From contig CANMNA010000021.1 of assembly GCA_947499075.1 (NCBI GenBank), forward strand, positions 1 to 33,907: a stretch of 33,907 nucleotides of DNA, given 5' to 3'. Numbering within the stretch: the stretch's first letter is position 1; each line of letters begins with the position of its first letter. The notes under the pieces are model-generated. The model searched no databases and was not told the origin of the DNA. It saw nothing but the letters and a program-made list of their open reading frames with translations. The position numbers and the translations under genes are program-made. Below are positions 26,401 through 33,576 of this stretch, one piece after another. This DNA comes from Myxococcales bacterium. Lineage in GTDB: Bacteria > Myxococcota_A > UBA9042.

Positions 26401-27133
26401 CCCGGGGCTGGAGGGCGGTCTGGTCGATCATATCCGCACCGGCCTGCGCGGTCGTCCGGCGCTGTTCGCCGGCTGCGTGCGACCCGACCGCCGGCTGGTC
26501 GTGCCTGCGCTGGGTGAAGGCCGCGACGTCCGCGACATTGCCGTCTCGCTGCACTGGGCCGCCGACGGGCAGGTCACCGGCGAGGTCACCGAGACGTTGC
26601 ACGGCGCGACCGCGGCGTATGTGAGCCAATGGCTGGCGGATACGCCCGTCGCCGATCGGCCGAAGCTGGCGGCCGAGTTGGGGGCACCCAGCTTTCCTGG
26701 CTTGCAGTTGCACCTGCTGGCGACCGACGCTCAGGTCACCACGGGGGTGACCCTGGTGCGCTATGGCGTACGGGGCGCGGCGGCTGCACAGCGGACCCGC
26801 GCGTTGGATCTGGCGTTGTATCCTGCGGAGCTCGGCAAAAACTATGCGGTGCTGCCTGCCCGCACCACGCCGTTACTCTTTGGCTATGCTCAGGACCTGC
26901 GTGTCCGCGTGGCGATTACCAGCGATGTCGGCACGATCCGCGCCGCCAATGACAGCGCTGCGGCAAGCAAGCTGGTGCAATTTCAACGCACAAGCTCGTT
27001 GGTTGCCGATCGCTTCGTGGTCAACTTTGGGCTGCGCAGCACGCCCGGTGTGCTGCAACCCAACGACTACGCAGCCTTCGCCCGCACCGTCCGCGAGGCC
27101 GACACCGCCGAATTGCTGCGCTTGACCCGCTGA
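23477..27133 (+). CDS. DUF3857/transglutaminase-like lipoprotein that has lost Cys and His (pseudoenzyme)
   Basis: This 1218-aa protein starts at the GTG overlapping the previous stop (GTGA). It begins SQLRPALLWALIVIVGC after the initiator and has a good lipobox (IVGC), so it is probably an envelope lipoprotein. The layout parallels the upstream paralogue: a helical and beta-sandwich N-half, DUF3857 at about residues 650-830 (ARTVWLLDQEVLVLLPGGG) and a transglutaminase-like core after it. The core helix reads QQKGDRAAVFYALARL where the paralogue has GDCKDKAALIVALL, so the nucleophile position is Lys917. The His motif is replaced by YPLQLVAV, and only the Asp (WYDPG) remains. It is probably non-catalytic and may bind the same ligand or regulate its partner. 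The reading frame is intact, so this is not decay. Confidence 0.85.
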   Translation: MSQLRPALLWALIVIVGCSAAPLAWQPHVNLALLEQAIDRQLADPVSAAAGRRQLAWMCLLHDRNCAKAMQELAIGQAQGPPLERALLAALLLDGVADLRTADRAWQAVATAADDGDPLQAAAATLSVERRAELGGAGRMAGGPSADSSRLGYAGHALRRALATDPQDALPMMGELRVVQAVHPVSRRLHAGLAIAAQAVADAVEKGQALPGDVTELGSDAPQAAAVAVYSAVAPEPGIYWLRARWRGGGPILLGVQVPRAARLWLDGAPWPAAGPVLGLAAAATELTPSEHRLDILTGLASDGERVRIWTQAAPAPSPRQDLAGEPAAAPVLHALLAAVADPVGAGRTALLRQFPHALAPDLVDLVTASGLEQLGAALDRVLASLPDHTPALLHDVDRNLAAGNAQLALQRLGPLPSPPHPVLAGSETVVVRQPERSALTLARARALLASGVTDWAVTAAVAVIAQAPDCPSRLSALGVTVEAGAPRRGLLALGLADLTLENPAPSLATAHDVARWAQCRGEWRLPNGLDWLHGLQAARPGWSTTQAVRDRAARLRPAALRELAKSEDLPQGEVLPAWARDLWTDTWRQVQDCWATGDQAGAQRLLDQALMGPGFSLPARQKALAAGAAPPWLPFVRDGLQVARQPDDPELVQGARTVWLLDQEVLVLLPGGGALRRVHQLLRVLADEAAENVGEVRVADGAELLFARTILADGTAVSPADTADKQTVSLRAVEAGTTVEYAQLVWVEPEDVATGATRMDPFVLQASDGPVRLSEFVVLVPDGVQATIEPSPHAGRPEVRRMGAFTVHIFRGEQRPRSPDEPRPVRPDRVLPSVKVAAQASLAAAVEPWDEQLLALSHSDHPQLRAWLRDVLGQDSAADGGRTRWRWLAARLGSGVENSHDSALPGAPGAAIAQQKGDRAAVFYALARLAGADACLVRVNPLARDGATEPTDPIDYPLQLVAVALPDGASLWYDPGLEGGLVDHIRTGLRGRPALFAGCVRPDRRLVVPALGEGRDVRDIAVSLHWAADGQVTGEVTETLHGATAAYVSQWLADTPVADRPKLAAELGAPSFPGLQLHLLATDAQVTTGVTLVRYGVRGAAAAQRTRALDLALYPAELGKNYAVLPARTTPLLFGYAQDLRVRVAITSDVGTIRAANDSAAASKLVQFQRTSSLVADRFVVNFGLRSTPGVLQPNDYAAFARTVREADTAELLRLTR

Positions 27134-27160
27134 AATGTCCAGGCGCGCTCTGTGGAACAG

Positions 27161-28132
27161 CTAGCCGTGGCCACCGAGCACGCCCGTAGCCTCATACTCT
27201 TCCACCAACTTTTCCGCGTCGATGGCGGCCATGCAGCCCATGCCCGCCGCCGAGATCGCCTGCCGGTAGCGTGAATCGGCGACATCGCCTGCGGCAAACA
27301 CGCCCTTGGCCGAAGTCTGGGTCCATCCGTTCAACTTGATGTACCCGTCAGGGCGCAGTTCCACATGGTCGCGAAAAATCTTGGTGTTGGGATCGTGGCC
27401 GATCGCCATAAACACCGCGCCACACGCCACCTCGCGCACGCTGCCATCGACGCTGGAGCGCAGCCGTGCCGCCGTCACTTTCTTGTCGTCGCCCAAGATC
27501 TCGTCGATGACCGCGTTGTAGGCCACACTGATCTTGGGGTGCTTGAGCGCCCGGTCGACCATGATCTTGCTGGCCCGAAACTGATCGCGGCGGTGCACCA
27601 GGGTGACATGGCTGGCGTAGCGCGTCAGAAATGTCGCCTCTTCCATGGCTGAATCGCCGCCGCCGACCACCAGCACGTGCACGTCTTTGTAGAACGCGCC
27701 GTCACAGGTCGCGCAGGCCGAGACACCCCGGTTGAGGTAGCGCTGCTCGCTCTCGATGCCCATCCACTTGGCGTTGGCGCCGGTGGCGATGATGACGGTG
27801 GCCGTCTCGAGCCAGTCGCCATTGCCGGTCTTCAGGCGCAGCGGAAAGCCCGAAAAGTCGACTTCGTCGATCACGTCTTCGCGGTGCACCGCGCCAAACC
27901 GCTTGGCCTGTTCCCGGCAGCGCTCGACCAACTCGGGCCCGGTCACGCCTTGGGGAAATCCGGGAAAGTTCTCGACTTCGCTGGTGATCATCAGCTGGCC
28001 GCCCGTGGTCATCAAGTCACCGGTGGACAGAAAGCCGCCTTCGAAGACCACCGGCTCCAAGCGGGCGCGGCCGGCGTAGATAGCGGCTGTCTGACCAGCC
28101 GGTCCAGAACCGATGATGACGACTTTGTGCAT
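27161..28132 (-). CDS. trxB: Thioredoxin-disulfide reductase
   Basis: This FAD enzyme passes electrons from NADPH to thioredoxin in the cytoplasm. The 323-aa protein has FAD-binding GSGPAGQTAA at the N-terminus, the redox pair C140-A-T-C143 followed by DGAFYKD, NADPH-binding VVGGGDSAMEEA and a C-terminal FAD motif GVFAAGDVAD. Length and order match low-molecular-weight bacterial TrxB. The ATG at 28132 has only a weak GAG upstream. It lies 90 bp after a lipoprotein gene on the same strand and converges on the CotH/DUF3857 operon with just 27 bp between the stops. Together with gshB and the DsbA-like protein, it adds a third thiol-redox function to this region. Confidence 0.96.
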   Translation of the reverse strand: MHKVVIIGSGPAGQTAAIYAGRARLEPVVFEGGFLSTGDLMTTGGQLMITSEVENFPGFPQGVTGPELVERCREQAKRFGAVHREDVIDEVDFSGFPLRLKTGNGDWLETATVIIATGANAKWMGIESEQRYLNRGVSACATCDGAFYKDVHVLVVGGGDSAMEEATFLTRYASHVTLVHRRDQFRASKIMVDRALKHPKISVAYNAVIDEILGDDKKVTAARLRSSVDGSVREVACGAVFMAIGHDPNTKIFRDHVELRPDGYIKLNGWTQTSAKGVFAAGDVADSRYRQAISAAGMGCMAAIDAEKLVEEYEATGVLGGHG

Positions 28133-28222
28133 GGCTCAACTCGGGCGCGCGGGGCTGCGCGGGCGCAATGATAGGCTGCAGCGCGGCAGTTGCAAGCGCA
28201 CCTCGGGCCGGAGCCAGCGTGG

Positions 28223-29977
28223 CTACTGCGACGGCGCGATCAGGACTTCAAAGGTGCCGCTGCCATCGGTCACCGTGGTGCCCAGCAGGTGGCTGTCACT
28301 GACGACGCCTGCACCCGCCGAATTCTGGCCTTTCGGGCCACCGCGTGCGCCGCGCACTTTGCTAGGCTCTTGGCCCTTGGGAGCCAGGATGTCGATCGAG
28401 GCATGGGTTACCGCACTGCCGGTACTCGTCACGACCCTACCGATGAGCAAAAGCGGCGCCGGCACCGTCACATCGACCACAACCGCATCCTTGGCAACGT
28501 CGACCTTGGCGGCCAGAACCCGTGGCAACAGATCGGCGGCCTTGGGCAAAATCCACAGCCACCATCCGCCCGGATCGACAGGCATCTTGAACTTGCCGAG
28601 GCTGTCGGTGGTGACTTCGATCGGGCTGTCGCCCACGCCGCTGATCGCAGGCACGGTGTCTGCCAGCGGGCTAGGTTGGGCCACCCGACGCAGCCAGACT
28701 TTGGCACCGCTGACGACCCGGCCTTGGTAGTCGACGGCGGCGCCGGTTACCCACGCGCGCTCAGGACAGGTAATCGCCAGCTTGCCCGCCTTGAGTTCCA
28801 GTTTGGCAGACCAGCGACCAGACGCCGAAGTCGGCTCAGGCAAGGCCGAGACCGTGCCGAGCCCGGCCGGCATCAGGGCCGAAAATCGACCATCGTCGTC
28901 GCTATAGCCCTGGCTCTCGACTGCCGCTGTCAGGCCCGGCGTTGTTGGAGACAGTGGCACATGCAGTTGCACGATCGCGCCAGATTCCGGTTTTCCGTCA
29001 GCGGCTTGCACCACCACGGTCACACTCTCGGCTGGTGGCAAGGCGCCGACGTCGAACTGGCCCAAGTCCAGAGGACCTGGCTTGTCCTTGGTCGCGGCCT
29101 TTTTGATTTCGACAGGTGCAGCCAACTGGCCATGGGGAAGCCCAGTGCCGGTCTGGGCGGGCTCAAAGCGCAGCTTGCCGGCCACGGCCAAGGGGTCGAC
29201 CCGCAGCAGGAAAACGCCACTGGCATCGGTGGTGCCACGGGTTGACGCCAATTGGCCATCGCCGTCAACGAGGTAAACTTGCAGGTCGGCCAATGGCTTG
29301 CCCAGCGCGACCATGCTGCCAGTGACCTTGACCAGCTTCTCCTCGGTTGGCAGCTCAATTTTCCACTTCTCGACCGAGCCGCTGACCGTAATTTTGGAGC
29401 GATGTGGCGGAAAATACTCGTCAGCCTCCGGGCGGAACACCAAGTCGTAGGTGTGGCCCGGTTGGACCCGCAGCTCAAAGCCCGCGACTTGGCCGTTGCC
29501 AAACACTTGCTCGGCTGAATAGCTGATCGCGGTATAGCGCAGCACGCGGCCTGCTACTTTGCTCTGGGCGATCGCTTCGAGCGTGCCGGGCATCGACTGC
29601 GATAGCCCTCCTGCACCGCCGGGCTGTTTGACTGTGCCGTGGACAACCGCCGGCTCGGACAACATCAGCGCGACCGGATCCGTCTGGGTCGCGACATCGA
29701 CGTTGAGCTCAAAATGCTCGACGAGCTTGCCCGTTTCCTTGGGCGGCGTCAGGCGCACCTCGACCTTGGTGGCGTCCGCTTGTTTGGCGATGCAAACACG
29801 CTTGTTGTAGCAGTGCAACCCGGACCCACAGTCGGCGTCGATGACACAGTGGCCAACCACGGGTTGCTCGTCCAGCGTGATCATGCCGCAGCCTGACAGC
29901 GCGGCCGCCCACAGGCACGCCCCACGCAGCGCCACGCCGTTGGCGATCCGGCCATATTTGAGCGCAAAAAGACTCAC
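28223..29977 (-). CDS. Lipoprotein with Cys-rich N-terminus and repeated carboxypeptidase-regulatory-like domains
   Basis: The 584-aa product starts at a GTG (29977) with AGGA a few bases before it. The signal ends in lipobox LSGC (Cys30). Next is a compact Cys motif, HCVIDADCGSGLHCYNKRVC (Cys44, 50, 56, 62), of the CxxDxDCxxGxxC type frequent in secreted proteins of myxobacteria-like genomes. The rest is a chain of beta-sandwich units. At least four read like CarboxypepD_reg folds, for example KPLADLQVYLVDGDG, GKPESGAIVQLHVP, GRVVSGAKVWLRR and STGSAVTHASIDILA. These folds usually serve as structural or ligand-binding modules on the cell surface. No catalytic domain is visible. It probably shares a transcript with the smaller lipoprotein upstream (38 bp gap). 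Confidence 0.82.
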   Translation of the reverse strand: MSLFALKYGRIANGVALRGACLWAAALSGCGMITLDEQPVVGHCVIDADCGSGLHCYNKRVCIAKQADATKVEVRLTPPKETGKLVEHFELNVDVATQTDPVALMLSEPAVVHGTVKQPGGAGGLSQSMPGTLEAIAQSKVAGRVLRYTAISYSAEQVFGNGQVAGFELRVQPGHTYDLVFRPEADEYFPPHRSKITVSGSVEKWKIELPTEEKLVKVTGSMVALGKPLADLQVYLVDGDGQLASTRGTTDASGVFLLRVDPLAVAGKLRFEPAQTGTGLPHGQLAAPVEIKKAATKDKPGPLDLGQFDVGALPPAESVTVVVQAADGKPESGAIVQLHVPLSPTTPGLTAAVESQGYSDDDGRFSALMPAGLGTVSALPEPTSASGRWSAKLELKAGKLAITCPERAWVTGAAVDYQGRVVSGAKVWLRRVAQPSPLADTVPAISGVGDSPIEVTTDSLGKFKMPVDPGGWWLWILPKAADLLPRVLAAKVDVAKDAVVVDVTVPAPLLLIGRVVTSTGSAVTHASIDILAPKGQEPSKVRGARGGPKGQNSAGAGVVSDSHLLGTTVTDGSGTFEVLIAPSQ

Positions 29978-30015
29978 AGTTTCCTATCTCCCGAAGCGAC
30001 CACCGCGCGCGCACT

Positions 30016-30531
30016 TCAATCGCACACCAAGTTGCTCAAGTTCAGGCTCCACTGGCCGGTGTCGAACACGGTGCCGTGCGAAAAGTTCAGGGCATCCTTG
30101 GTTTCTGTTGACACCAACGGCCGATCGGAGACTACCAGCATCATGGTGTGCAGGCCCTTCTCCTTGGTCGAGGCCAACTCGCACGCCAGCAGCGTGCAAT
30201 TGCTCTCGGTCGATACCCGCTTGTGGCGCACGATCGTGCCCGGCTTGAGGTCGTAGTACCACGCGTAATGCAGCGGCAGCTTGGCGGCAGTGAACTTGAC
30301 GGCAGCATCTGCTTTGAATTCGTAAGCTTTTTCGGTTACATCGACCGTCGCCCCATTGAGCACTGGCGTCGTCCGGTTTTTCTGGATCACCAAGATCGGC
30401 TGCGCCAGCTCGCCCACTGGGTTGACGGGCGCCGGCACAATGCATCCGCTTGTCGTCAGCACGGCTGCCACCAGAGCCCCGACAGGCTTGTACCGTCCAC
30501 TGAACCATGTGCACTGCCAACCTTGCGCCAC
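30016..30531 (-). CDS. Small predicted lipoprotein of unknown function
   Basis: I do not recognise this family. With a GTG start at 30531 the product is 171 aa: AQGWQCTWFSGRYKP, then a hydrophobic run VGALVAAVLTTSGC that ends in a lipoprotein-like Cys (TSGC, Cys30, -3 position not canonical). The mature part has a beta-rich look (QPILVIQKNRTTPVLNGAT, then YAWYYDLKPGTIVRHK) and three further cysteines. The frame is open further upstream, to a GTG at 30699 that would add a second hydrophobic stretch (VFATVAGVVAAQLG). I prefer 30531 because it puts the signal at the N-terminus, but no good Shine-Dalgarno decides it. It lies between the pseudokinase and the large lipoprotein and is probably in their operon. 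Confidence 0.6.
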   Translation of the reverse strand: MAQGWQCTWFSGRYKPVGALVAAVLTTSGCIVPAPVNPVGELAQPILVIQKNRTTPVLNGATVDVTEKAYEFKADAAVKFTAAKLPLHYAWYYDLKPGTIVRHKRVSTESNCTLLACELASTKEKGLHTMMLVVSDRPLVSTETKDALNFSHGTVFDTGQWSLNLSNLVCD

Positions 30532-30774
30532 CGACTGCTCAATTTGCCACCTGAGCTGCCCAAGCTGGGCTGCCACAACGCCCGCTACTGTAGCGAAAAC
30601 CGTGCCAGCACGCTGCCAAACGCTCAGAAGTTTGTGGGTGTCAGCGACTTGACTCAGCATTGCGCGTGCCGCTACCCCAGTGCGTCGGGCCACAGCCACC
30701 CAATCAGCATGACACTTCTGTCAATCGGCGCCAAAAATCATGGCAGCGACGTCAGGCAGCTCGGCCGGTGCCGA

Positions 30775-33576
30775 TCAGTTGGGCTGACTGGCAAGCTCCG
30801 CTTCGGCATCTTTGAGCAACTGCTTGTACTTGCCATTGGCAGAGTCTTTCTCAACGGCTTTGCGTAGGTACAGCACCTTGAGCTTGGCTGACGGAGCTTT
30901 TTGGCCTAAGCCTGCAAATTTGATCGCTTCTTTTTGCGCATCGGTTGGCTCGTTGCTGGCCGCGGCTTCCTTTTTCTCGACCGGCTTGTCTGGCGTTTTG
31001 GCCTTGGTCGCTTCCTTCTTGGCCGCAACTTCCTCTTTCTTGGCCGCAGCGTCTTCCTTCTTCTTGCGGTCGGCTTCGGCGTTCTTGGCCCTGTCAGCGT
31101 CGGCAGCTTTCTTCTTGTCCTCGTCGGCTTTCTTGGCTGCGGCATGTTGCCGCTTTTCTTCCTCAGCCGCCTTCTTGGCCGCCGCATCAGACCTCTTGCT
31201 GCCAGCCTCGGCCTTCTTGGCCTCGTCCAGCGCCTTCTTCACGGCCTCATCGGCCTTTTTCTGCTCTGCCTCGGCCTTTTTGGCGGCAAGCTCTCCCTTC
31301 TTGCGGTCGTCCTCGGCTTGCTTGGCTGCGGCCGCGCTGTCCTTCTTGGCCTGCGCGTCGGCCTTTTCCTTGGCTTTGGCGGCTTCGTCGGCTGCGGCTT
31401 TGGCCGCCTCGTCGCTCTTGCGCTTGGCTTCTTCTTCAGCTTTGGATGCTTCTACTTGGGCCGTCTCGACCTGCTTGAGCAGCAGCGCCGCCTCGGCACT
31501 GCCGGCATTGACGGACTTGGCTTCTTGGGCCTTGCCAAGCGCGCCCGCCAAATTGCCGGCCCGCAGCAGCGCCTGACCCTCTTGAACCAGCCGCGCCGAT
31601 TGCGCCGACGGGTTCTCGCCTGGCGGCGGCGCCGCTTTGACAGCTGCGACTTCGACCGCCACGGCAGCATCGGGTGCTGCGGCCACTGCGGCAGCGTCCT
31701 CGGCGGCCACGGGCGCGGGCACCGCGACTGGCACTGGAGCTGGCACTGGCACTGGCGCAGGCACTGGCACTGGCACTGGCACTGGAGCAGGCACTGGCAC
31801 TGGCGCTGGCACTGGCACTGGCGCAGGCTCAGCTACCGCAGGCGTGGCCGGGGCTGGCGCCCCCCCTTCCGGCGGCTGGGTCGGTGCCGTTGCCGGCGGT
31901 TCGTTCATTTTCATCCAACCAGCCAGCGCGACCATGCCGACAAAGAACAGCGCGATGCCGCCCATCACCATCTTGTTGATCTTGGGCGGCGCCGGCGTGG
32001 GCGGCGTCAACTCGTGCAGCTCGCTGCCGCCCACCGGCTTGTCGTCGGCGTTGAAAAACGCCGACTCGTGCATGGCTTCGACGCGCACGCGATCAGTGGT
32101 CTTGGCGCTGCGGTTGCCGCCGCTGCCAGTGTTGGGCGCGGCCGCCGCCTTGGCCATCGCCGCAGCGTTGGGATCGACGGACTGCTTGTCCGGCAGCTTG
32201 ACTTCGCCCATGTGGCGGCCCGGCGTGCCACCGGGCAGCGGCGCGGTGGTCCGGTTATCCGCCCCGACTTCGGGCTTGGCCTGACCCCTGGTCAGGTCGA
32301 TCCGCACCGGCGCGGGCGCGGGCGCCTTGGCCGCTGGCACAGGCTCGCGATCGCCGCGGTTCTTCTTGCCTTTTTTGCCGCGACGGCCGCCGGTCTGACC
32401 GGGTCCCGGAACGGCGCCCGGCACCAGTTCGTCCTCGTCTTCGTCGTCCTCTTCCTCGCCGCCAGCGAGGGCTTCTGGCGTAGGCGCTGGCGAAACTGCC
32501 ACCACCGGGGCTATCGGCGCTGGCTGCAGCGCAGGCTCTGCAGCAGCGGGAGCCACCGCAACAGGATGGACCACAGCGGCCACTGGCGCTGGCGCAGCAG
32601 GGGCCACGGGGGCGATCGCCGCCGCACCGCTCAAGGCCGCAGCGCGCTGTGCCACCACTGTCGCCTGACCCGATGGCAGCGGGCCGGCCGTGGCAGCCAA
32701 GGTCTCGATCGCGCTCAGCCAGCCCGAAGCAGCCGGACGCTTGGCCGGATCCTTGTCGAGGGCTTCGGTCAAAATACCCTGCAAGTCCTTGACTCCTTTG
32801 AGTGCGGGCTTGACTAGGTCCAGCCGTAGCGGCTTTTCAATCTTCTGACGCTTGGCCGTCATCAACGGCTGGCTCGATTGGAATGGCGGCTTGCCGGCCG
32901 CCAGTGTCCACACCGAAGTCGCGGCCGAGTACACATCGGAGGCTGCGGTGGCCGGCTGGCCCTTGCACGCCTCTGCCGACAGGTACTCGGGGGTGCCGTA
33001 GAAATTCTCTGCGGTGGACCGATCGGTTAGCGCTGGCAGCAACCGCCACCATCCAAAGCCAAAGACCCGCACACTGCCAGTGCCGGTGCCGATGGTGGTT
33101 GCGCCAGTGCCGATGGTGGTTGCGCCAGTGCCGATGGTGGTTGCGCCAGTGCTGTCTGGGCTGAGCCAAGCGCGGTGTGGCCCGACGTCGCCGTGCACCA
33201 CGCCTGCCGAAGCCGCGGCGCCACAGGCCTTGGCCATGGCCGCCGCTACTTCGAGCAACTGGGGCAGTTCTAGCTTGTCGCGGCGCTTGAGCACTTCATC
33301 GAGCGTGCATCCCGCGGTGGCTTCGCTGGCCAACCACGCTGTGTTGCCGTCGCGGCCGGACGCGTAGGTCAGCAAGGTCTCTGGGCAGCCCGCCAGCTTG
33401 CGGCAGTCGGCGATGATCGCTGCCAGAGTCGCCTCGTCGCTGGTCGTTGCTTCCGCCAGTTGCAGCACCAGCGCCGGGGCACCGGTCTGGCTGTCGATGG
33501 CCCGCGACAGCGTCCCCAACTTGGTGGTCTCGATAGGGGCAACGTCTGTAAACCGTTGCGCAAATTGTTCGCTCAT
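30775..33576 (-). CDS. Membrane-anchored pseudokinase with TolA-like Ala/Lys-rich tail
   Basis: The 933-aa protein starts with a eukaryote-like Ser/Thr kinase fold (about residues 10-295). It keeps HGD (Asp130), GTPEYLSAE, ASDVYSAATSVWTLAAGKPPF and KDPAKRPAAS. It lacks the Gly-rich loop, has Gln39 where VAIK has Lys, Arg135 for the catalytic-loop Asn and Gly173 for the DFG Asp. It therefore looks like a pseudokinase. A long Ala/Pro/charged linker follows, with a single membrane helix at about 535-555 (MVMGGIALFFVGMVALAGW). Then come a Pro-Val repeat (about 583-617), a short TPR-like helix pair (QSARLVQEGQALLRAGNLAG), an extended Ala/Lys/Glu helix (about 705-875) and a final TPR-like piece. 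The tail would span the periplasm as TolA does. The ATG at 33576 has only a weak GGGA upstream. Confidence 0.85.
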   Translation of the reverse strand: MSEQFAQRFTDVAPIETTKLGTLSRAIDSQTGAPALVLQLAEATTSDEATLAAIIADCRKLAGCPETLLTYASGRDGNTAWLASEATAGCTLDEVLKRRDKLELPQLLEVAAAMAKACGAAASAGVVHGDVGPHRAWLSPDSTGATTIGTGATTIGTGATTIGTGTGSVRVFGFGWWRLLPALTDRSTAENFYGTPEYLSAEACKGQPATAASDVYSAATSVWTLAAGKPPFQSSQPLMTAKRQKIEKPLRLDLVKPALKGVKDLQGILTEALDKDPAKRPAASGWLSAIETLAATAGPLPSGQATVVAQRAAALSGAAAIAPVAPAAPAPVAAVVHPVAVAPAAAEPALQPAPIAPVVAVSPAPTPEALAGGEEEDDEDEDELVPGAVPGPGQTGGRRGKKGKKNRGDREPVPAAKAPAPAPVRIDLTRGQAKPEVGADNRTTAPLPGGTPGRHMGEVKLPDKQSVDPNAAAMAKAAAAPNTGSGGNRSAKTTDRVRVEAMHESAFFNADDKPVGGSELHELTPPTPAPPKINKMVMGGIALFFVGMVALAGWMKMNEPPATAPTQPPEGGAPAPATPAVAEPAPVPVPAPVPVPAPVPVPVPVPAPVPVPAPVPVAVPAPVAAEDAAAVAAAPDAAVAVEVAAVKAAPPPGENPSAQSARLVQEGQALLRAGNLAGALGKAQEAKSVNAGSAEAALLLKQVETAQVEASKAEEEAKRKSDEAAKAAADEAAKAKEKADAQAKKDSAAAAKQAEDDRKKGELAAKKAEAEQKKADEAVKKALDEAKKAEAGSKRSDAAAKKAAEEEKRQHAAAKKADEDKKKAADADRAKNAEADRKKKEDAAAKKEEVAAKKEATKAKTPDKPVEKKEAAASNEPTDAQKEAIKFAGLGQKAPSAKLKVLYLRKAVEKDSANGKYKQLLKDAEAELASQPN
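31727..31828. repeat. Hexamer-based tandem repeat encoding a Pro-Val linker
   Basis: The stretch consists of ACTGGC-type hexamers with interspersed GGAGCT, GGCGCA and GGAGCA variants. On the minus strand it encodes alternating Pro-Val and Pro-Ala-Pro-Val units that lie just after the membrane helix of the pseudokinase. Such repeats are prone to slippage in multiples of 6 bp, which would change linker length without shifting frame. Confidence 0.85.
33086..33148. repeat. Three identical 21-bp tandem repeats inside the kinase domain
   Basis: The unit GTGCCGATGGTGGTTGCGCC+A occurs three times without mismatch, at 33086-33106, 33107-33127 and 33128-33148, with partial units on both sides. On the minus strand it encodes three copies of ATTIGTG (about residues 145-165), between the catalytic loop and the DFG-equivalent position. 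The unit is a multiple of three, so copy number can vary without frameshift. Confidence 0.95.

Noticed and set aside
30710..30723. TGACA-CTTC-TGTCA palindrome as operator or terminator
   Set aside because: A 5-bp stem alone is within chance expectation, and no promoter elements flank it.
30934..32817. 627-codon plus-strand open frame opposite the pseudokinase gene
   Set aside because: It mirrors the Ala/Lys repeats as Leu/Gly and Trp/His runs and has no start-site support.
33086..33148. CRISPR-like array
   Set aside because: The repeats are directly contiguous with no unique spacers and lie inside a coding frame.
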